A stretch of 64,000 nt of DNA from Stagnihabitans sp043721775 (GCA_043721775.1 JAYSQA010000374.1:1-64000), one strand, 5' to 3'. Counted from the stretch's first letter, positions 50,313-59,926 are shown. A program made the numbers and translations. Notes: a model not told the origin generated them from the letters alone.

Positions 50313-52504
50313 GAGGATGGATCGCGCTTCTGATCGCATTGGCGTGGTTCCCGCTGGCAGCCTCTGCCGGTCCGGCGCTGGTCACGTCGGGCGAGCATCC
50401 GGGGTTTACCCGTCTGGTCGTTCAGTTTGCTGGCGCGGTGAATTGGCAAGTCGGGCGCGGTGTGGATGGCTATACCTTGCGGGTGCAGGATCAAAAGCCC
50501 GTTTATGACATGTCGAAAGCCTTTGATCTGATTGGTAAAAGCCGTCTCGCGGCGCTGTGGTCTGATTCAAAGACCGGCGAATTGCACTTCGGCATCGCCT
50601 GCGCCTGTTATGCCATGCCTTTCGAGTTCCGACCTGGGATCATTGTCCTTGATCTGCGTGACGGGCCACCGCCGACAGGCTCTTCGTTCGAGCAGCCACT
50701 TGATGCCCCGGTCCCGCCCATTGAAGTTTCCGTTCCGCCACCAAGTGCCGCAGCGCCGGCCTATGACTGGACGGCGGCAAAGGGGGCGGGTCTTGACCGC
50801 AATCCGGATCTTCTGGGTACTTTCGGGCCCTTGTCAGTTGACCTCAATTCCGTGGACGTGGGCTTGGAACAGCTTCGCCTGTCATTGATCGACGAAATGG
50901 GGCGTGGCGCTTCGCAAGGCATTGTCGATATGGCGAAACCGAAGAAGGCTCCCGGGGCGGTGCAAGGCGGCGGGGTTCCATCAGTCCAACTTCATCTGGG
51001 AGAGACGCCTGATCTGGTCATTCGACAAAAGGGCGCAGATCGCGCACCGCTGACCGCAAAAGGAGCGGACTGCATTTCGGATGAACAGCTTGACCTTCCC
51101 TCTTGGGGGTCAAATCGCCCGGTGGCCGACCAGATCGGGCCCGAGCGCGAGGGCCTGACGGGAGAGTTTGACAAGCCCGATCCTGATGCGGTCACCCGGG
51201 CGGTTCGCTTCCAGCTGTTTCTGGGGTTCGGGGCAGAGGCGCGCGGTTTGGTGCGCGCTTTTCCGGATGACCTGCCCGACAAGCCAATCTGGGACAGCAT
51301 GGCCCATCTTGTCGATGGTGAACCCGACGCCGCCCTGACCTTCCTTGGGATGGAGGAGTGTGACACCGCCGCCGCGCTATGGGCCACTTTGGCCGATCCA
51401 AACGCCCGTCCCAATGACGAGATCGGAAAAGCTGCGGTGCTGCGCAGTTTTTCCGCGCTGCCATCGCACTTGCGGCGGCTTCTGGGGCCAAAACTGGTGG
51501 AACGATTCCTGGCCACCAGTGACATTTCCACCGCAACGGCACTGCGCGATGCTGTCTTGCGCGCTCCGGGGGACGCTGGGCCGGAAGTGATCCTGATGCA
51601 AGCCGCGATGAGCCGCGCGGCAGGTGCGCCGGGGAAGGCTGAAACGCAGCTTGCACCCCTTGCCAATTCCGCGGGCCCGGCTTCGGCAGATGCGCTGGTC
51701 GCTTTGGTCGAGCAGAGGGTGACTTTGGGGCAATCCATTGACTACGGGCAGGTGCAAACACTGGAAGAGCTTCTGAAAGAACGCAAAGGTGGGTCGGATG
51801 CCCCGAAATTCCAACATGCATTGGTTCTGGCGCGTGCCGCTTCCGGTGATTTTGACCGCGCTTTCAAAGAAGTGCCCGATGTGCCTGACGCGGAGGCGGC
51901 GCTTTGGCGCGTGTTGGCGGTAAACGGGCCGGACAGCGCACTTTTGAACTATGCAACGCTTGGGCTAGGGGAAACGCCGCCGCTTGTCGCCAAGGAAGAT
52001 GCCTCGCTGATTGCCGACAGATTGCTCGGCTTGGGTCTGGCCGATCAGGCGGCCCAATGGCTGAAGCTGGATGACCATGCGCCTGACCTTCTGCGTGCGC
52101 GCGTCAGTCTGGCACAGGGCAATCCGACAGACGCTTTGGCGCGGCTGGAAATGGACGATTCACCGGCTGCTTTGGCTGTCAAGGCAAGGGCATTCCAGGA
52201 TCTGAACCAGGAAAAAGCCGCAGCCGAGATCTTTGCCAAATTGGGCAAGCCTGATGATCAATGGGCGGCCATGAGCCGGTCACAGGCATGGGACACGCTG
52301 GCGCAAAGCGGGCCTGATCCGTGGAAAGCCGTTGCATCTGTTGTCGCCGGTCGGCCTGCCGATGCTGCCCCTGCTGCGGCCATCCCACAAGATGCAGGCC
52401 CCCTGACCCGCAACAAGGCCTTGGTCGCTGATAGTGCTGCCACGCGCGATGCCATCACCGCCTTGCTCAATTCCGTGAAATCGCCAGTTCAGCCAACTCA
52501 GTAG
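50309..52504 (+). CDS. Large exported protein between motA and sltF, function unknown
   Basis: 731 residues with a signal peptide (MRGWIALLIALAWFPLAASA). The N-terminal ~100 mature residues look like a beta-rich AMIN-type domain (GFTRLVVQFAGAVNWQVGRGVDGYTLRV). A Pro-rich linker follows (about 118-150). The C-terminal ~450 residues are Ala-rich helical repeats of TPR or Sel1-like character. It should be periplasmic or on the outer face. Its place in the motA-sltF-flhA operon suggests a flagellar or motility role; no characterised counterpart was recognised. Confidence 0.75.
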   Translation: MRGWIALLIALAWFPLAASAGPALVTSGEHPGFTRLVVQFAGAVNWQVGRGVDGYTLRVQDQKPVYDMSKAFDLIGKSRLAALWSDSKTGELHFGIACACYAMPFEFRPGIIVLDLRDGPPPTGSSFEQPLDAPVPPIEVSVPPPSAAAPAYDWTAAKGAGLDRNPDLLGTFGPLSVDLNSVDVGLEQLRLSLIDEMGRGASQGIVDMAKPKKAPGAVQGGGVPSVQLHLGETPDLVIRQKGADRAPLTAKGADCISDEQLDLPSWGSNRPVADQIGPEREGLTGEFDKPDPDAVTRAVRFQLFLGFGAEARGLVRAFPDDLPDKPIWDSMAHLVDGEPDAALTFLGMEECDTAAALWATLADPNARPNDEIGKAAVLRSFSALPSHLRRLLGPKLVERFLATSDISTATALRDAVLRAPGDAGPEVILMQAAMSRAAGAPGKAETQLAPLANSAGPASADALVALVEQRVTLGQSIDYGQVQTLEELLKERKGGSDAPKFQHALVLARAASGDFDRAFKEVPDVPDAEAALWRVLAVNGPDSALLNYATLGLGETPPLVAKEDASLIADRLLGLGLADQAAQWLKLDDHAPDLLRARVSLAQGNPTDALARLEMDDSPAALAVKARAFQDLNQEKAAAEIFAKLGKPDDQWAAMSRSQAWDTLAQSGPDPWKAVASVVAGRPADAAPAAAIPQDAGPLTRNKALVADSAATRDAITALLNSVKSPVQPTQ

Positions 52505-53253
52505 TGCCTCGCTTACAGCTTGGTAAGGTTTGGCGATTAGACTTCAAGCGGGCGACCAAGAATTGGTCACATTGGGTGGACCCCTTGAAAATAGTTACAA
52601 TCCTCACCGTTGGCGCGCTAACAGCCGGAATTGCGACGACCGGCCGATCCGCCGCGGCACCCGGCTTTCTGTGCGACCAGGCGGCCGCGACTGCGGCCCA
52701 ATCAACCGGCGTGCCGATCGATATCCTGCTGGCGATTTCGCGGGTCGAAACGGGGCGCCAAACCGATGGCACGCTGGCCCCCTGGCCTTGGACGATCAAC
52801 GCAGACGGCAAGGGCACCTTCTATGACACGAAGGCCGAGGCCGTTGCTGTGGCAGAGGCGCATCTGACGGATGGTACCGGAACCTTCGATATCGGGTGCT
52901 TTCAGCTGAACATCCGGTATCACGGCCAGGCGTTCGCCACCTTTGAAGAGATGTTTGATCCGGAAAAGAACGCTGACTACGCGGCTCGGTTCTTGAGCTC
53001 ACTTTATCAGGAAACCGGCACTTGGGCCGGTGCGGTGGCCGCCTATCACTCGCGCACGCCGGACCTTGCGCAGGCTTACCTCAATCAGGTCAGGGCCGTG
53101 CTGGAAACTCCGGGCGCAACGGATCAGCCGCTACCGGCTCCCGTGGCACGAGAGAACAACTTCCCGCTTCTACAGGCGGGGGCGCAAGGCGGTTTCGGTT
53201 CGGTTGTGCCGATGACCAATGCCCGTGGCCCGCTGATCGGGGGCAATTCCTGA
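52504..53253 (+). CDS. sltF: Lytic transglycosylase SltF-like (flagellar)
   Basis: 249 residues from a GTG one base inside the previous stop. A signal/anchor segment is at about 28-47. The SLT domain follows with the catalytic Glu82 in LLAISRVETGR, DIGCFQLNIRYHGQAF and AVAAYHSRTPDLAQAYLNQV. R. sphaeroides SltF is exported to the periplasm and opens peptidoglycan for the rod; FlgJ there lacks the muramidase. Place and features fit that protein. The C-terminal tail (~195-249) is Pro/Gly-rich. flhA starts at the last base. Confidence 0.85.
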   Translation: MPRLQLGKVWRLDFKRATKNWSHWVDPLKIVTILTVGALTAGIATTGRSAAAPGFLCDQAAATAAQSTGVPIDILLAISRVETGRQTDGTLAPWPWTINADGKGTFYDTKAEAVAVAEAHLTDGTGTFDIGCFQLNIRYHGQAFATFEEMFDPEKNADYAARFLSSLYQETGTWAGAVAAYHSRTPDLAQAYLNQVRAVLETPGATDQPLPAPVARENNFPLLQAGAQGGFGSVVPMTNARGPLIGGNS

Positions 53254-55331
53254 TGCTTGGCCTCAAGATTGATCCGGCGATGCTGTTCCGCCCCACCATC
53301 CTGCTAGCCCTTGCGCTGATGGGTGTCATTCTGATGATGGTCTTGCCGGTGCCCTCATGGGTGCTGGACATCGGCCTTGCGCTGTCCTTTGCGCTGGCGA
53401 TCCTGATGCTGACGGTCACCCTTTTCATTGAACGCCCTTTGGAGTTTTCGGCCTTCCCGACCATTCTGCTGGCCTCGCTGATGTTGCGGCTTTCGCTGAA
53501 CGTGTCGTCGACCAAGCTGATCATCGGGCAGGGCCATACCGGCACTGCCGCGGCAGGTCATGTGATCCAGGGCTTTGCCGAGTTCATCATGGGCGGCAAC
53601 CTGTTGCTGGGCATCGTGATTTTCGCGGTGCTTCTGATCGTGAACTTTGTCGTCATCACCAAAGGCGCTGGCCGCATGGCCGAAGTTGGTGCCCGCTTCG
53701 CCCTCGACGGCATGCCCGGCAAGCAGCTCGCCATCGACGCCGACATGTCCGCAGGCGCCATCACCCACGCCGAGGCGAAAGTGAGACGCGAGCGGGAACT
53801 GGCAGAAACCAACTTCTTCGGCTCGCTTGACGGGGCGTCGAAGTTTGTCAAGGGCGACGCGGTGGCCGGGCTGATGATCACGGTGCTTAACATCGTCATG
53901 GGGCTGATCATGGGCGTTTTCGTCCATGGCATGCCCGTGGGCAAAGCCTTTGAAACTTATGCGATTCTGACGATTGGCGATGGGTTGGTCAGCCAGATCC
54001 CGGCCGTGATCATCTCGGTTGGTGCAGCGCTTCTGCTGGCGCGCGGTGGGGCGGTTGGTGCCACGGACATCTCGTTTTTTGCGCAACTTGGCCGCTATCC
54101 TGGCGCTTTGGGGACGGTTGCCTTGCTGATGGCGCTGATCGCGCTGGTGCCGGGGATGCCGTTCTTTCCCTTTATGCTTGGCGCTGCTGCCTTGGTGGCC
54201 GCCGCCTGGCGGGCACATCGCCAAAACACCAAAGCGCCAACCGGGGAGGAAACGGCAGCAGCGGCGCCGGTCAAGAAATCCATCGGCGATGTGCTTGATT
54301 TTGATGAGATTCACATCGAGTTCGCGCCAAACCTTGTGGCGATGGTGCTTGACCCGGCCACTGGTCTTGACGCCAGAATTGCCAATATGCGCAACCATAT
54401 TGCGTCGCAGTTTGGCTTGATCCTGCCGGAAATCCGGCTGACGGATGAGGCGACGCTGAACCCCGGCACCTATGCGATCCGCCTGCAAGGGGTCGAAAAG
54501 GTGCGCGACAAGCTGATCCCGGACCGCGTTCTTGTACTTTTGGGCGATGGTATTTCCGCCCCCGATGGCATTGACGTGAAAGAACCGGTCTACAGTGCCC
54601 CTGCCCGCTGGATCCGGCCTGACATGCAAGAAGATGCCGCGATGGCCGGGCTGACCGTCGTTTCAGCGCCCGAGGTTCTGGCGACCCATCTGCTGGAGGT
54701 GGTCAAGGGCAACCTGGCCCGGCTTTTGTCGCTTCGTGGCCTGCGACGTCTGCTGGATGAATTTACCAGGGTCACCGACGCCTCCCGGGCCGACCAGAAC
54801 AAGCGCCTGCTTGATGAACTTGTCCCCGAAAAGGTGCCTGTTGATACCCTGCTGACGCTGCTCCGCCTGTTGCTGGAGGAAAGAGTCTCGATCCGCAATC
54901 TGCCGCTGATCCTTGAAGCTGCGGCCGAGGCGCGCAGTCTTGGTACGCCCGAGGCCATTTGTGAACACGTCCGCCAGCGGCTTGGCTTCCAGTTGGTGGC
55001 AGAGCTGCGGCGCGATGATGGCACAATTCCGCTGATCCAACTCGCCCCCGAATGGGAAAAAACCTTCGCCGCCCACCAGATTGAAGGTGACCGTGGGCAA
55101 AGGGATGTGGCCTTGCCGCCGGACCAGTTCAGCCGTTTGGCCAATGGCTTGGCCGAACGGCTGAACCGTGCCGCTGAAAGCGGAACTTTCCCGGCCCTCG
55201 TCACCTCCACCTTGCGACGGCGGTTCTTGCGCACGGTAATGGGGGCCAAGGGCCTGACCGCCCCGGTCCTGTCCTACGAAGAGATCGGAATGGAGGCGCG
55301 TCCGGCCTTGGTGGGTGTGGTGCCGGCATGA
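53253..55331 (+). CDS. flhA: Flagellar export protein FlhA
   Basis: 692 residues from ATG 53253, which overlaps the sltF stop; an upstream in-frame start is inside sltF and is not used. The membrane domain (1-~320) has eight segments, with LLASLMLRLSLNVSSTKLII and GAGRMAEVGARFALDGMPGKQLAIDADMSAG, the FHIPEP signature. The C-terminal cytoplasmic domain (~345-692) includes DFDEIHIEFAPNL and LTVVSAPEVLATHLLEVV. FlhA is the export gate ring that binds substrates and chaperones. Confidence 0.97.
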   Translation: MLGLKIDPAMLFRPTILLALALMGVILMMVLPVPSWVLDIGLALSFALAILMLTVTLFIERPLEFSAFPTILLASLMLRLSLNVSSTKLIIGQGHTGTAAAGHVIQGFAEFIMGGNLLLGIVIFAVLLIVNFVVITKGAGRMAEVGARFALDGMPGKQLAIDADMSAGAITHAEAKVRRERELAETNFFGSLDGASKFVKGDAVAGLMITVLNIVMGLIMGVFVHGMPVGKAFETYAILTIGDGLVSQIPAVIISVGAALLLARGGAVGATDISFFAQLGRYPGALGTVALLMALIALVPGMPFFPFMLGAAALVAAAWRAHRQNTKAPTGEETAAAAPVKKSIGDVLDFDEIHIEFAPNLVAMVLDPATGLDARIANMRNHIASQFGLILPEIRLTDEATLNPGTYAIRLQGVEKVRDKLIPDRVLVLLGDGISAPDGIDVKEPVYSAPARWIRPDMQEDAAMAGLTVVSAPEVLATHLLEVVKGNLARLLSLRGLRRLLDEFTRVTDASRADQNKRLLDELVPEKVPVDTLLTLLRLLLEERVSIRNLPLILEAAAEARSLGTPEAICEHVRQRLGFQLVAELRRDDGTIPLIQLAPEWEKTFAAHQIEGDRGQRDVALPPDQFSRLANGLAERLNRAAESGTFPALVTSTLRRRFLRTVMGAKGLTAPVLSYEEIGMEARPALVGVVPA

Positions 55332-56104
55332 ACGATCTGCTGATGCAGATGATGGAAATGGCCGGAATCACCCAATCCTGGCTTTGGGTTGCAGCACTGG
55401 TTTTCCTGCGGGTTGGGGCGGCGGCCTTCCTGATGCCCGCCTTTGGCGATCAATCAGTTCCGCAAAGGGTGCGGCTGATCCTGGCGCTGGCCCTGACGGC
55501 CATCGTCACACCCGCCGTTGCAGCCCGCATGCAAAACCTGCCCTCGATCCCCTTCGCCGCGGCTGAGGGGGTTCTGGCCGGTCTTGCCTTGGGCATCGGT
55601 ATGCGGTTGTTCATCCTGGCCCTGCAAATGGCCGCGTCGATCGTGGCGCAAACCACGTCGCTGTCGCAGCTTTTCGGCGGCGCCACGCCAGAGCCGCAGC
55701 CCGCCATCGGCAACCTGCTTGGCATGGCCAGCCTGGCCCTGGCCTTGCGCGCCGGGTTGCATGTCAAGGCGGCCAGTCTTCTGATCCTTTCGTATGATTT
55801 CCTGCCGGCCGGCCACTTCCCTTTAGTGTCTGACCTGACGGATTGGGGCCTGCAGCGCGTAGTCCAAGCGACCGTTCTGGCCTTTTCCCTCGCGGCGCCC
55901 TTCGTCATCGCCTCGGTGATCTACAACCTGGCGCTGGGCGTCATCAACCGCGCCATGCCACAGATGCCGGTCTCGCTGGTTGGCGCACCTGTTTTGACGG
56001 CGGGGGCGCTGGTCCTTATGGCACTGGTGGTGCCGACCATGCTTGCGGTCTGGATGGAAGGGTTTGACGCGTTTCTGACCAACCCAAGCGGGTCCGGCCC
56101 ATGA
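55328..56104 (+). CDS. fliR: Flagellar export gate protein FliR
   Basis: 258 residues with about six membrane segments, such as WLWVAALVFLRVGAAAFLMPAFG, LILALALTAIVTPAVA and ATVLAFSLAAPFVIASVIYNLALGVINRAMPQMPVSLVGAP. The last contains the FliR-type loop. With FliP and FliQ it makes the export channel. It overlaps flhA and flhB by four bases each. Confidence 0.95.
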   Translation: MNDLLMQMMEMAGITQSWLWVAALVFLRVGAAAFLMPAFGDQSVPQRVRLILALALTAIVTPAVAARMQNLPSIPFAAAEGVLAGLALGIGMRLFILALQMAASIVAQTTSLSQLFGGATPEPQPAIGNLLGMASLALALRAGLHVKAASLLILSYDFLPAGHFPLVSDLTDWGLQRVVQATVLAFSLAAPFVIASVIYNLALGVINRAMPQMPVSLVGAPVLTAGALVLMALVVPTMLAVWMEGFDAFLTNPSGSGP

Positions 56105-57186
56105 GCGGCGAAGATGACGACGCCGAAAAGTCTTATGAGCCGTCCCAGAAACGGCTGGATGAGGCGCGACAACGGGGTGACGTACCCCGATCATTAGATC
56201 TGTCTACCGCTGCGGTCTATGGTGGTGCCGCTTTGGCCGTCACACTTTCTGGCCACTATGCGCTGGATCGCTTCGGGTCTGCTGCGATTGGCATGATCGA
56301 GCAATCTGACAGCCTCTCGCAAGAGATGATTGCTGCGTCCCATGCTCCCGTCATTGGACTTCTGGCCAGTTTCGCCGCACCTGTCTTGCCGCTTTTGCTT
56401 CTGCCGATGGGGGCGGCTGTCTTCTCGATTGCCATCCAGCGTGGCTTTACCATCGCACCAGAGCGGCTTCTGCCCAAATGGTCCCGCATCTCTCCTCTGG
56501 CCAGCCTCGGGCAAAAGTTCGGGCGGGAGGGTCTGTTTTCCTTCGGGAAAAGCCTGCTGAAACTGATCGTCGTCTGCCTGCTCGTCCTGTTCATGGTTCC
56601 GAAATATGCCGATGCCTTGCTGATGAGCCCGCGGTTTTCGGCCGGGCAAACCGGCCTTTTAATGATGAAAATCATCCTGCAATTCCTGTTTCTGGCCTTT
56701 TTGGCGAGCTTTGTCTTTGGCGCTTTCGATTATGGTTGGCAATGGCTTCAGCACCGCCGCCGCAACATGATGACCCGACAAGAGATGGTTGAGGAGCAGC
56801 GCGAAGCCGAGGGCGATCCGCATATGAAGGGCCAGCGTCGGCAAAAGGGACGCGAGATTGCAATGTCGCAGATGTTGCAAGACGTGACCCGGGCAGACGT
56901 GATTTTGGTTAACCCGACGCACTACGCCGTGGCACTGAAATGGCGGCGCGGCGATAAATCGGCACCGATCTGCCTGGCAAAAGGCGTTGATGAGGTCGCA
57001 GCCCGCATCCGCGAAAAGGCGTCAGAGGCGGGGATTCCCATCCACCGCGATCCGCCAACCGCACGGGCGATCTATGCCACGGTCGAAGTCGGCCAACCGA
57101 TCCGGCGCGAACATTACAAATCGGTGGCCGCCGCGATCCGCTTTGCGGAGGCCCTGCGCAAACGTGCAAAAGGCAGGATGACATGA
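56101..57186 (+). CDS. flhB: Flagellar export switch protein FlhB
   Basis: 361 residues. An N-terminal hydrophilic part is followed by four membrane segments (about 33-55, 85-112, 145-170, 185-215). The cytoplasmic domain carries the self-cleaving NPTH motif at 271-274 (ILVNPTHYAVAL). FlhB controls the change from rod/hook to filament substrates. It overlaps fliR and the following 108-residue gene by four bases each. Confidence 0.97.
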   Translation: MSGEDDDAEKSYEPSQKRLDEARQRGDVPRSLDLSTAAVYGGAALAVTLSGHYALDRFGSAAIGMIEQSDSLSQEMIAASHAPVIGLLASFAAPVLPLLLLPMGAAVFSIAIQRGFTIAPERLLPKWSRISPLASLGQKFGREGLFSFGKSLLKLIVVCLLVLFMVPKYADALLMSPRFSAGQTGLLMMKIILQFLFLAFLASFVFGAFDYGWQWLQHRRRNMMTRQEMVEEQREAEGDPHMKGQRRQKGREIAMSQMLQDVTRADVILVNPTHYAVALKWRRGDKSAPICLAKGVDEVAARIREKASEAGIPIHRDPPTARAIYATVEVGQPIRREHYKSVAAAIRFAEALRKRAKGRMT

Positions 57187-57509
57187 GCGACAAAGCAAAG
57201 CTGCGCCGTCTGGCAGAGGTCAGCAATCTTATCCTGGAAACCCGACTGCTGGCGCTTGAAACGGCAGCACGTGCCCGGCAAAACAGTTTGGACCGTCTGG
57301 AGCAGATCAACAAACCTTCCGCGCCGATGAACCTGCCTTTGGTCGCCGCAGCTGAGGTTTCGATGCGCTATGAACTTTGGGCGGATCAAAGACGGTCCGA
57401 AATCAATACCGTTCTGGCACGGCAGACGGCGGAATGGGATGAAGCACGGCAAGAGGCAGCCCGTGCCTTTGGCCGCAATCAGGTGCTTGGCAAGCTGCGG
57501 GATCGGTAG
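57183..57509 (+). CDS. Small coiled-coil protein after flhB, possibly FliJ-like
   Basis: 108 residues, nearly all helical by eye, with heptad-type Leu/Ala and charged residues (LRRLAEVSNLILETRLLALETAARARQNSLDRLEQI; later EWDEARQEAARAFGRNQVLGKLRDR). The position after flhB and the helical form suggest a flagellar export helper or a FliJ-like protein. Sequence alone is not enough to name it. It ends the plus-strand operon, 8 bases from the convergent fliL2. Confidence 0.7.
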   Translation: MSDKAKLRRLAEVSNLILETRLLALETAARARQNSLDRLEQINKPSAPMNLPLVAAAEVSMRYELWADQRRSEINTVLARQTAEWDEARQEAARAFGRNQVLGKLRDR

Positions 57510-57516
57510 GGCGGGC

Positions 57517-57981
57517 TCAACTGTCCTGGCGGACGATGTCGGTGATCAGCACATCGCTTACTTTCTCGCCCAGAACCATCTTTGCAGCCTCTAGCAAGGC
57601 GCTTCGCAGCAGAACCAGGTTTGATCCATCTGTATAAGAACCGCTGAATCCGCCCGCATTGGCGTGATCGAACATCACTTGCAGGAACGTGTCGCGCAGC
57701 TTCGGCTCTACGTTGTAAACGTCCGGCGTGCTGCCGGTCGTCACCTCAAGGCTCAGCGACAGGATGACCATTGCGGTCACCTTGCCCTTCTCGACGACCG
57801 GCACAATGAATTGATTGGAAAGTTTTGCATATTCCGGGACCAGAGCAGGGTCTGGTTCCGCAGGCTTGGCAGCCTCGGCCTGGGCTGCCGGATCAGGTGG
57901 CGGGCGCAGAAAGTAGCCTGCGCCCCCGCCGATCAAAAGACCGATAATTCCGAGGAGGACTGGTAGGATTTTGCTTGTCAT
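57517..57981 (-). CDS. Second FliL-like protein
   Basis: 154 residues. One N-terminal membrane segment (ILPVLLGIIGLLIGGGAGYFL) is followed by a Pro/Ala-rich linker and a periplasmic domain with IVPVVEKGKVTAMVILSLSLEV and EKVSDVLITDIVRQDS, the FliL-like pattern. It differs clearly from the FliL at 47931. It is the last gene of the minus-strand rod/ring operon, five bases after flgH. It may work at a different place in the motor or be a specialised paralogue. Confidence 0.8.
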   Translation of the reverse strand: MTSKILPVLLGIIGLLIGGGAGYFLRPPPDPAAQAEAAKPAEPDPALVPEYAKLSNQFIVPVVEKGKVTAMVILSLSLEVTTGSTPDVYNVEPKLRDTFLQVMFDHANAGGFSGSYTDGSNLVLLRSALLEAAKMVLGEKVSDVLITDIVRQDS

Positions 57982-57986
57982 GGTGA

Positions 57987-58703
57987 TCAGAACGGCAAGA
58001 TCTGGTCAGCAATCTGCTGGCCATACGCGGGCTGCTGCACATCGGTCAGTTGACCCTTTCCACCGTATGAGATTTGCGCGTCGGCGATCTTGTCATAGGT
58101 GATCTCGTTCTTGCGCGAGATGTCATCGGGGCGGACATAGCCGCTGACGATCAGATCGCGCATCTCGTTGTTGACTCGCACCTGTTGCTGGCCTTCAATC
58201 CGCAGAACGCCGTTCGGCAGCTCTTCAACCACCGTTGCCGCAAGTCGCAGCGTCACCTTTTCATTGCGGGCGACATTCCCCGTCCCCGAGAAGGTCGAGG
58301 CCGAGTTGGTCGAGACCAGACTGGCCGAGGTTGCCCCCGTTGGCAGCACCGCATCAAGCCGCTGCGGAATGCCAAACAGCGAGGGCACCCCCATCTTGTC
58401 AGTTCCCGTCCGGCTGCGGCCCGAGGAATCATTCAGCGTCGCCTGATCGTTGATCTGCACCACCACCGTCAGAATATCGCCCCGCGTGCTCGCCCGGTGA
58501 TCGCCCAGCAGCGAGTTGCGTTGCGCCGTCCAAAGCGAAGACTGCTCGGTCGGGCCGCGATCATCGACACTTTGAGGCAGGGCCGAATACATCGCATTGT
58601 GTTCGCTGTTACCCTCCAAAGGTGAAAACTCTGGCGGTCGCCCAACCTGGCTCAGATTGCCGCAACCTGCCAGAAAAACACATGAAATCAGCACTCTGCG
58701 CAT
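57987..58703 (-). CDS. flgH: Flagellar L-ring lipoprotein FlgH
   Basis: 238 residues with a lipoprotein signal, FLAGC with Cys14 as lipid site. The mature part has SLWTAQRNSLLGDHRASTRGDILTVVVQINDQATLND and GVLRIEGQQQVRVNNEMRDLIVSGYVRPDDISRKNEI, typical FlgH. It forms the L-ring in the outer membrane. flgA precedes it by three bases. Confidence 0.96.
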   Translation of the reverse strand: MRRVLISCVFLAGCGNLSQVGRPPEFSPLEGNSEHNAMYSALPQSVDDRGPTEQSSLWTAQRNSLLGDHRASTRGDILTVVVQINDQATLNDSSGRSRTGTDKMGVPSLFGIPQRLDAVLPTGATSASLVSTNSASTFSGTGNVARNEKVTLRLAATVVEELPNGVLRIEGQQQVRVNNEMRDLIVSGYVRPDDISRKNEITYDKIADAQISYGGKGQLTDVQQPAYGQQIADQILPF

Positions 58704-58706
58704 TAG

Positions 58707-59135
58707 CTATCCCTTGTTGATTGGCCCTACGCTGACGCTGCCGTCCGGGGCCACAAGGCCCTGAATGGTCAGGTGCGAGGAAAGGTTCATGACATGAACG
58801 ATATCTCCCAAAGACCCACGCTCCAGCGCGCGGCCTTCGGCGTGGATGGTCAGCCCATCGGTCTGAAAGACCAGCGTGACCAATTGGTTGCGTTTCACCA
58901 AGGCGGGCGCGCCAACATCGGCCTCGTGTACCGGGCGGCCAGCGTAAAGCGTCACCCGCGCCTCCATCCCAACCGCCAACTCCGGCGCCGACAAGGCACC
59001 GGGAATATCGGCCGCGACCATGGCAATATCGTCCGTCGCAATGACGGACTGCGCCCTGATCGTGCGGGTGGCCACCATGCTGTCGGCCGAGGCCGGGGCG
59101 GCCAGCAGCGCGATCAGGGCCACGTAGCGCATCAT
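58707..59135 (-). CDS. flgA: Flagellar P-ring assembly chaperone FlgA
   Basis: 142 residues with a signal peptide (MMRYVALIALLAAPASA). The SAF-type part has TRTIRAQSVIATDDIAMVAADIPGAL and the C-terminal LVTLVFQTDGLTIHAEGRALERGSLGDIVHVMNLSSHLTIQGLV, the FlgA pattern. FlgA guides FlgI into the P-ring in the periplasm. It overlaps the flgG stop by four bases; the second Met is one codon on. Confidence 0.92.
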   Translation of the reverse strand: MMRYVALIALLAAPASADSMVATRTIRAQSVIATDDIAMVAADIPGALSAPELAVGMEARVTLYAGRPVHEADVGAPALVKRNQLVTLVFQTDGLTIHAEGRALERGSLGDIVHVMNLSSHLTIQGLVAPDGSVSVGPINKG

Positions 59136-59920
59136 TTCACCTGCGTGGTGGTGGACATCATCTCATCCACGGCGGTGATGACTTTGGCGTTCAGCTCATA
59201 GCCGCGCTGGGCCTTGATCAGTTCGGTGATCTCGTGAACTGCGTCAACCGAGCTTTCCTCAAGGTATCCCTGCCGCAGCAGGCCAAAGCCGTCAGTGCCG
59301 GGCGCGCCTTCTATCGCCGGGCCAGAGGCCGGGCTTTCAAGGAACAGGTTAGACCCGGTCGCCTCCAACCCCTTTTCGTTGGTGAAGGTGGCCAAGGTGA
59401 ACTGGCCCAGCAGCGTCGGGTTCAGCTGACCCTCAAAATAGGCGTAAACCTCGCCGTTCGGGTTGATCGCCACGCTTTTTGCGTCCGACGGAATCGTGAT
59501 GCCGGGGTTGACCTGATAGCCATCCGCCGTGACGATCAACCCATCCGCCGTGCGCTTCAGCGCCCCGTCGCGGGTATAGGCCACGGCACCCGAAGGCAAG
59601 GTTACCTCAAGGTAACCCTTGCCCTGCACCGCCACGTCCAGATCACCGCTGGTCTGGCTTAGCGCGCCCTGCTCCAGAATGATCGACACGGACGAGGGCC
59701 TGACACCCATCCCCAGCTGCACGCCCGTTGGCAGCATGGTGCCGCTTTCCGAAGAGATCGTGCCGGGTTTCTGCACTTGCTGATACATCAGGTCCGCAAA
59801 ATCCGCACGGCGGGCGTTGTAGCCCGTGGTCGACATGTTGGCGAGGTTGTTGGACACAACATCGACCTTCATCTGTTGCGCGCTCATCCCGGAGGCGGCG
59901 ATTTGCAGGGCGTTCATCAC
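59132..59920 (-). CDS. flgG: Flagellar distal rod protein FlgG
   Basis: 262 residues. N-terminus ALQIAASGMSAQQMKVDVVSNNLANMSTTGYNARRADF and C-terminus SSVDAVHEITELIKAQRGYELNAKVITAVDEMM are the rod-protein signatures. 262 residues is the normal FlgG length. It forms the distal rod. flgF is 6 bases upstream and flgA overlaps downstream. Confidence 0.96.
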   Translation of the reverse strand: MMNALQIAASGMSAQQMKVDVVSNNLANMSTTGYNARRADFADLMYQQVQKPGTISSESGTMLPTGVQLGMGVRPSSVSIILEQGALSQTSGDLDVAVQGKGYLEVTLPSGAVAYTRDGALKRTADGLIVTADGYQVNPGITIPSDAKSVAINPNGEVYAYFEGQLNPTLLGQFTLATFTNEKGLEATGSNLFLESPASGPAIEGAPGTDGFGLLRQGYLEESSVDAVHEITELIKAQRGYELNAKVITAVDEMMSTTTQVK

Positions 59921-59926
59921 ATGCTC

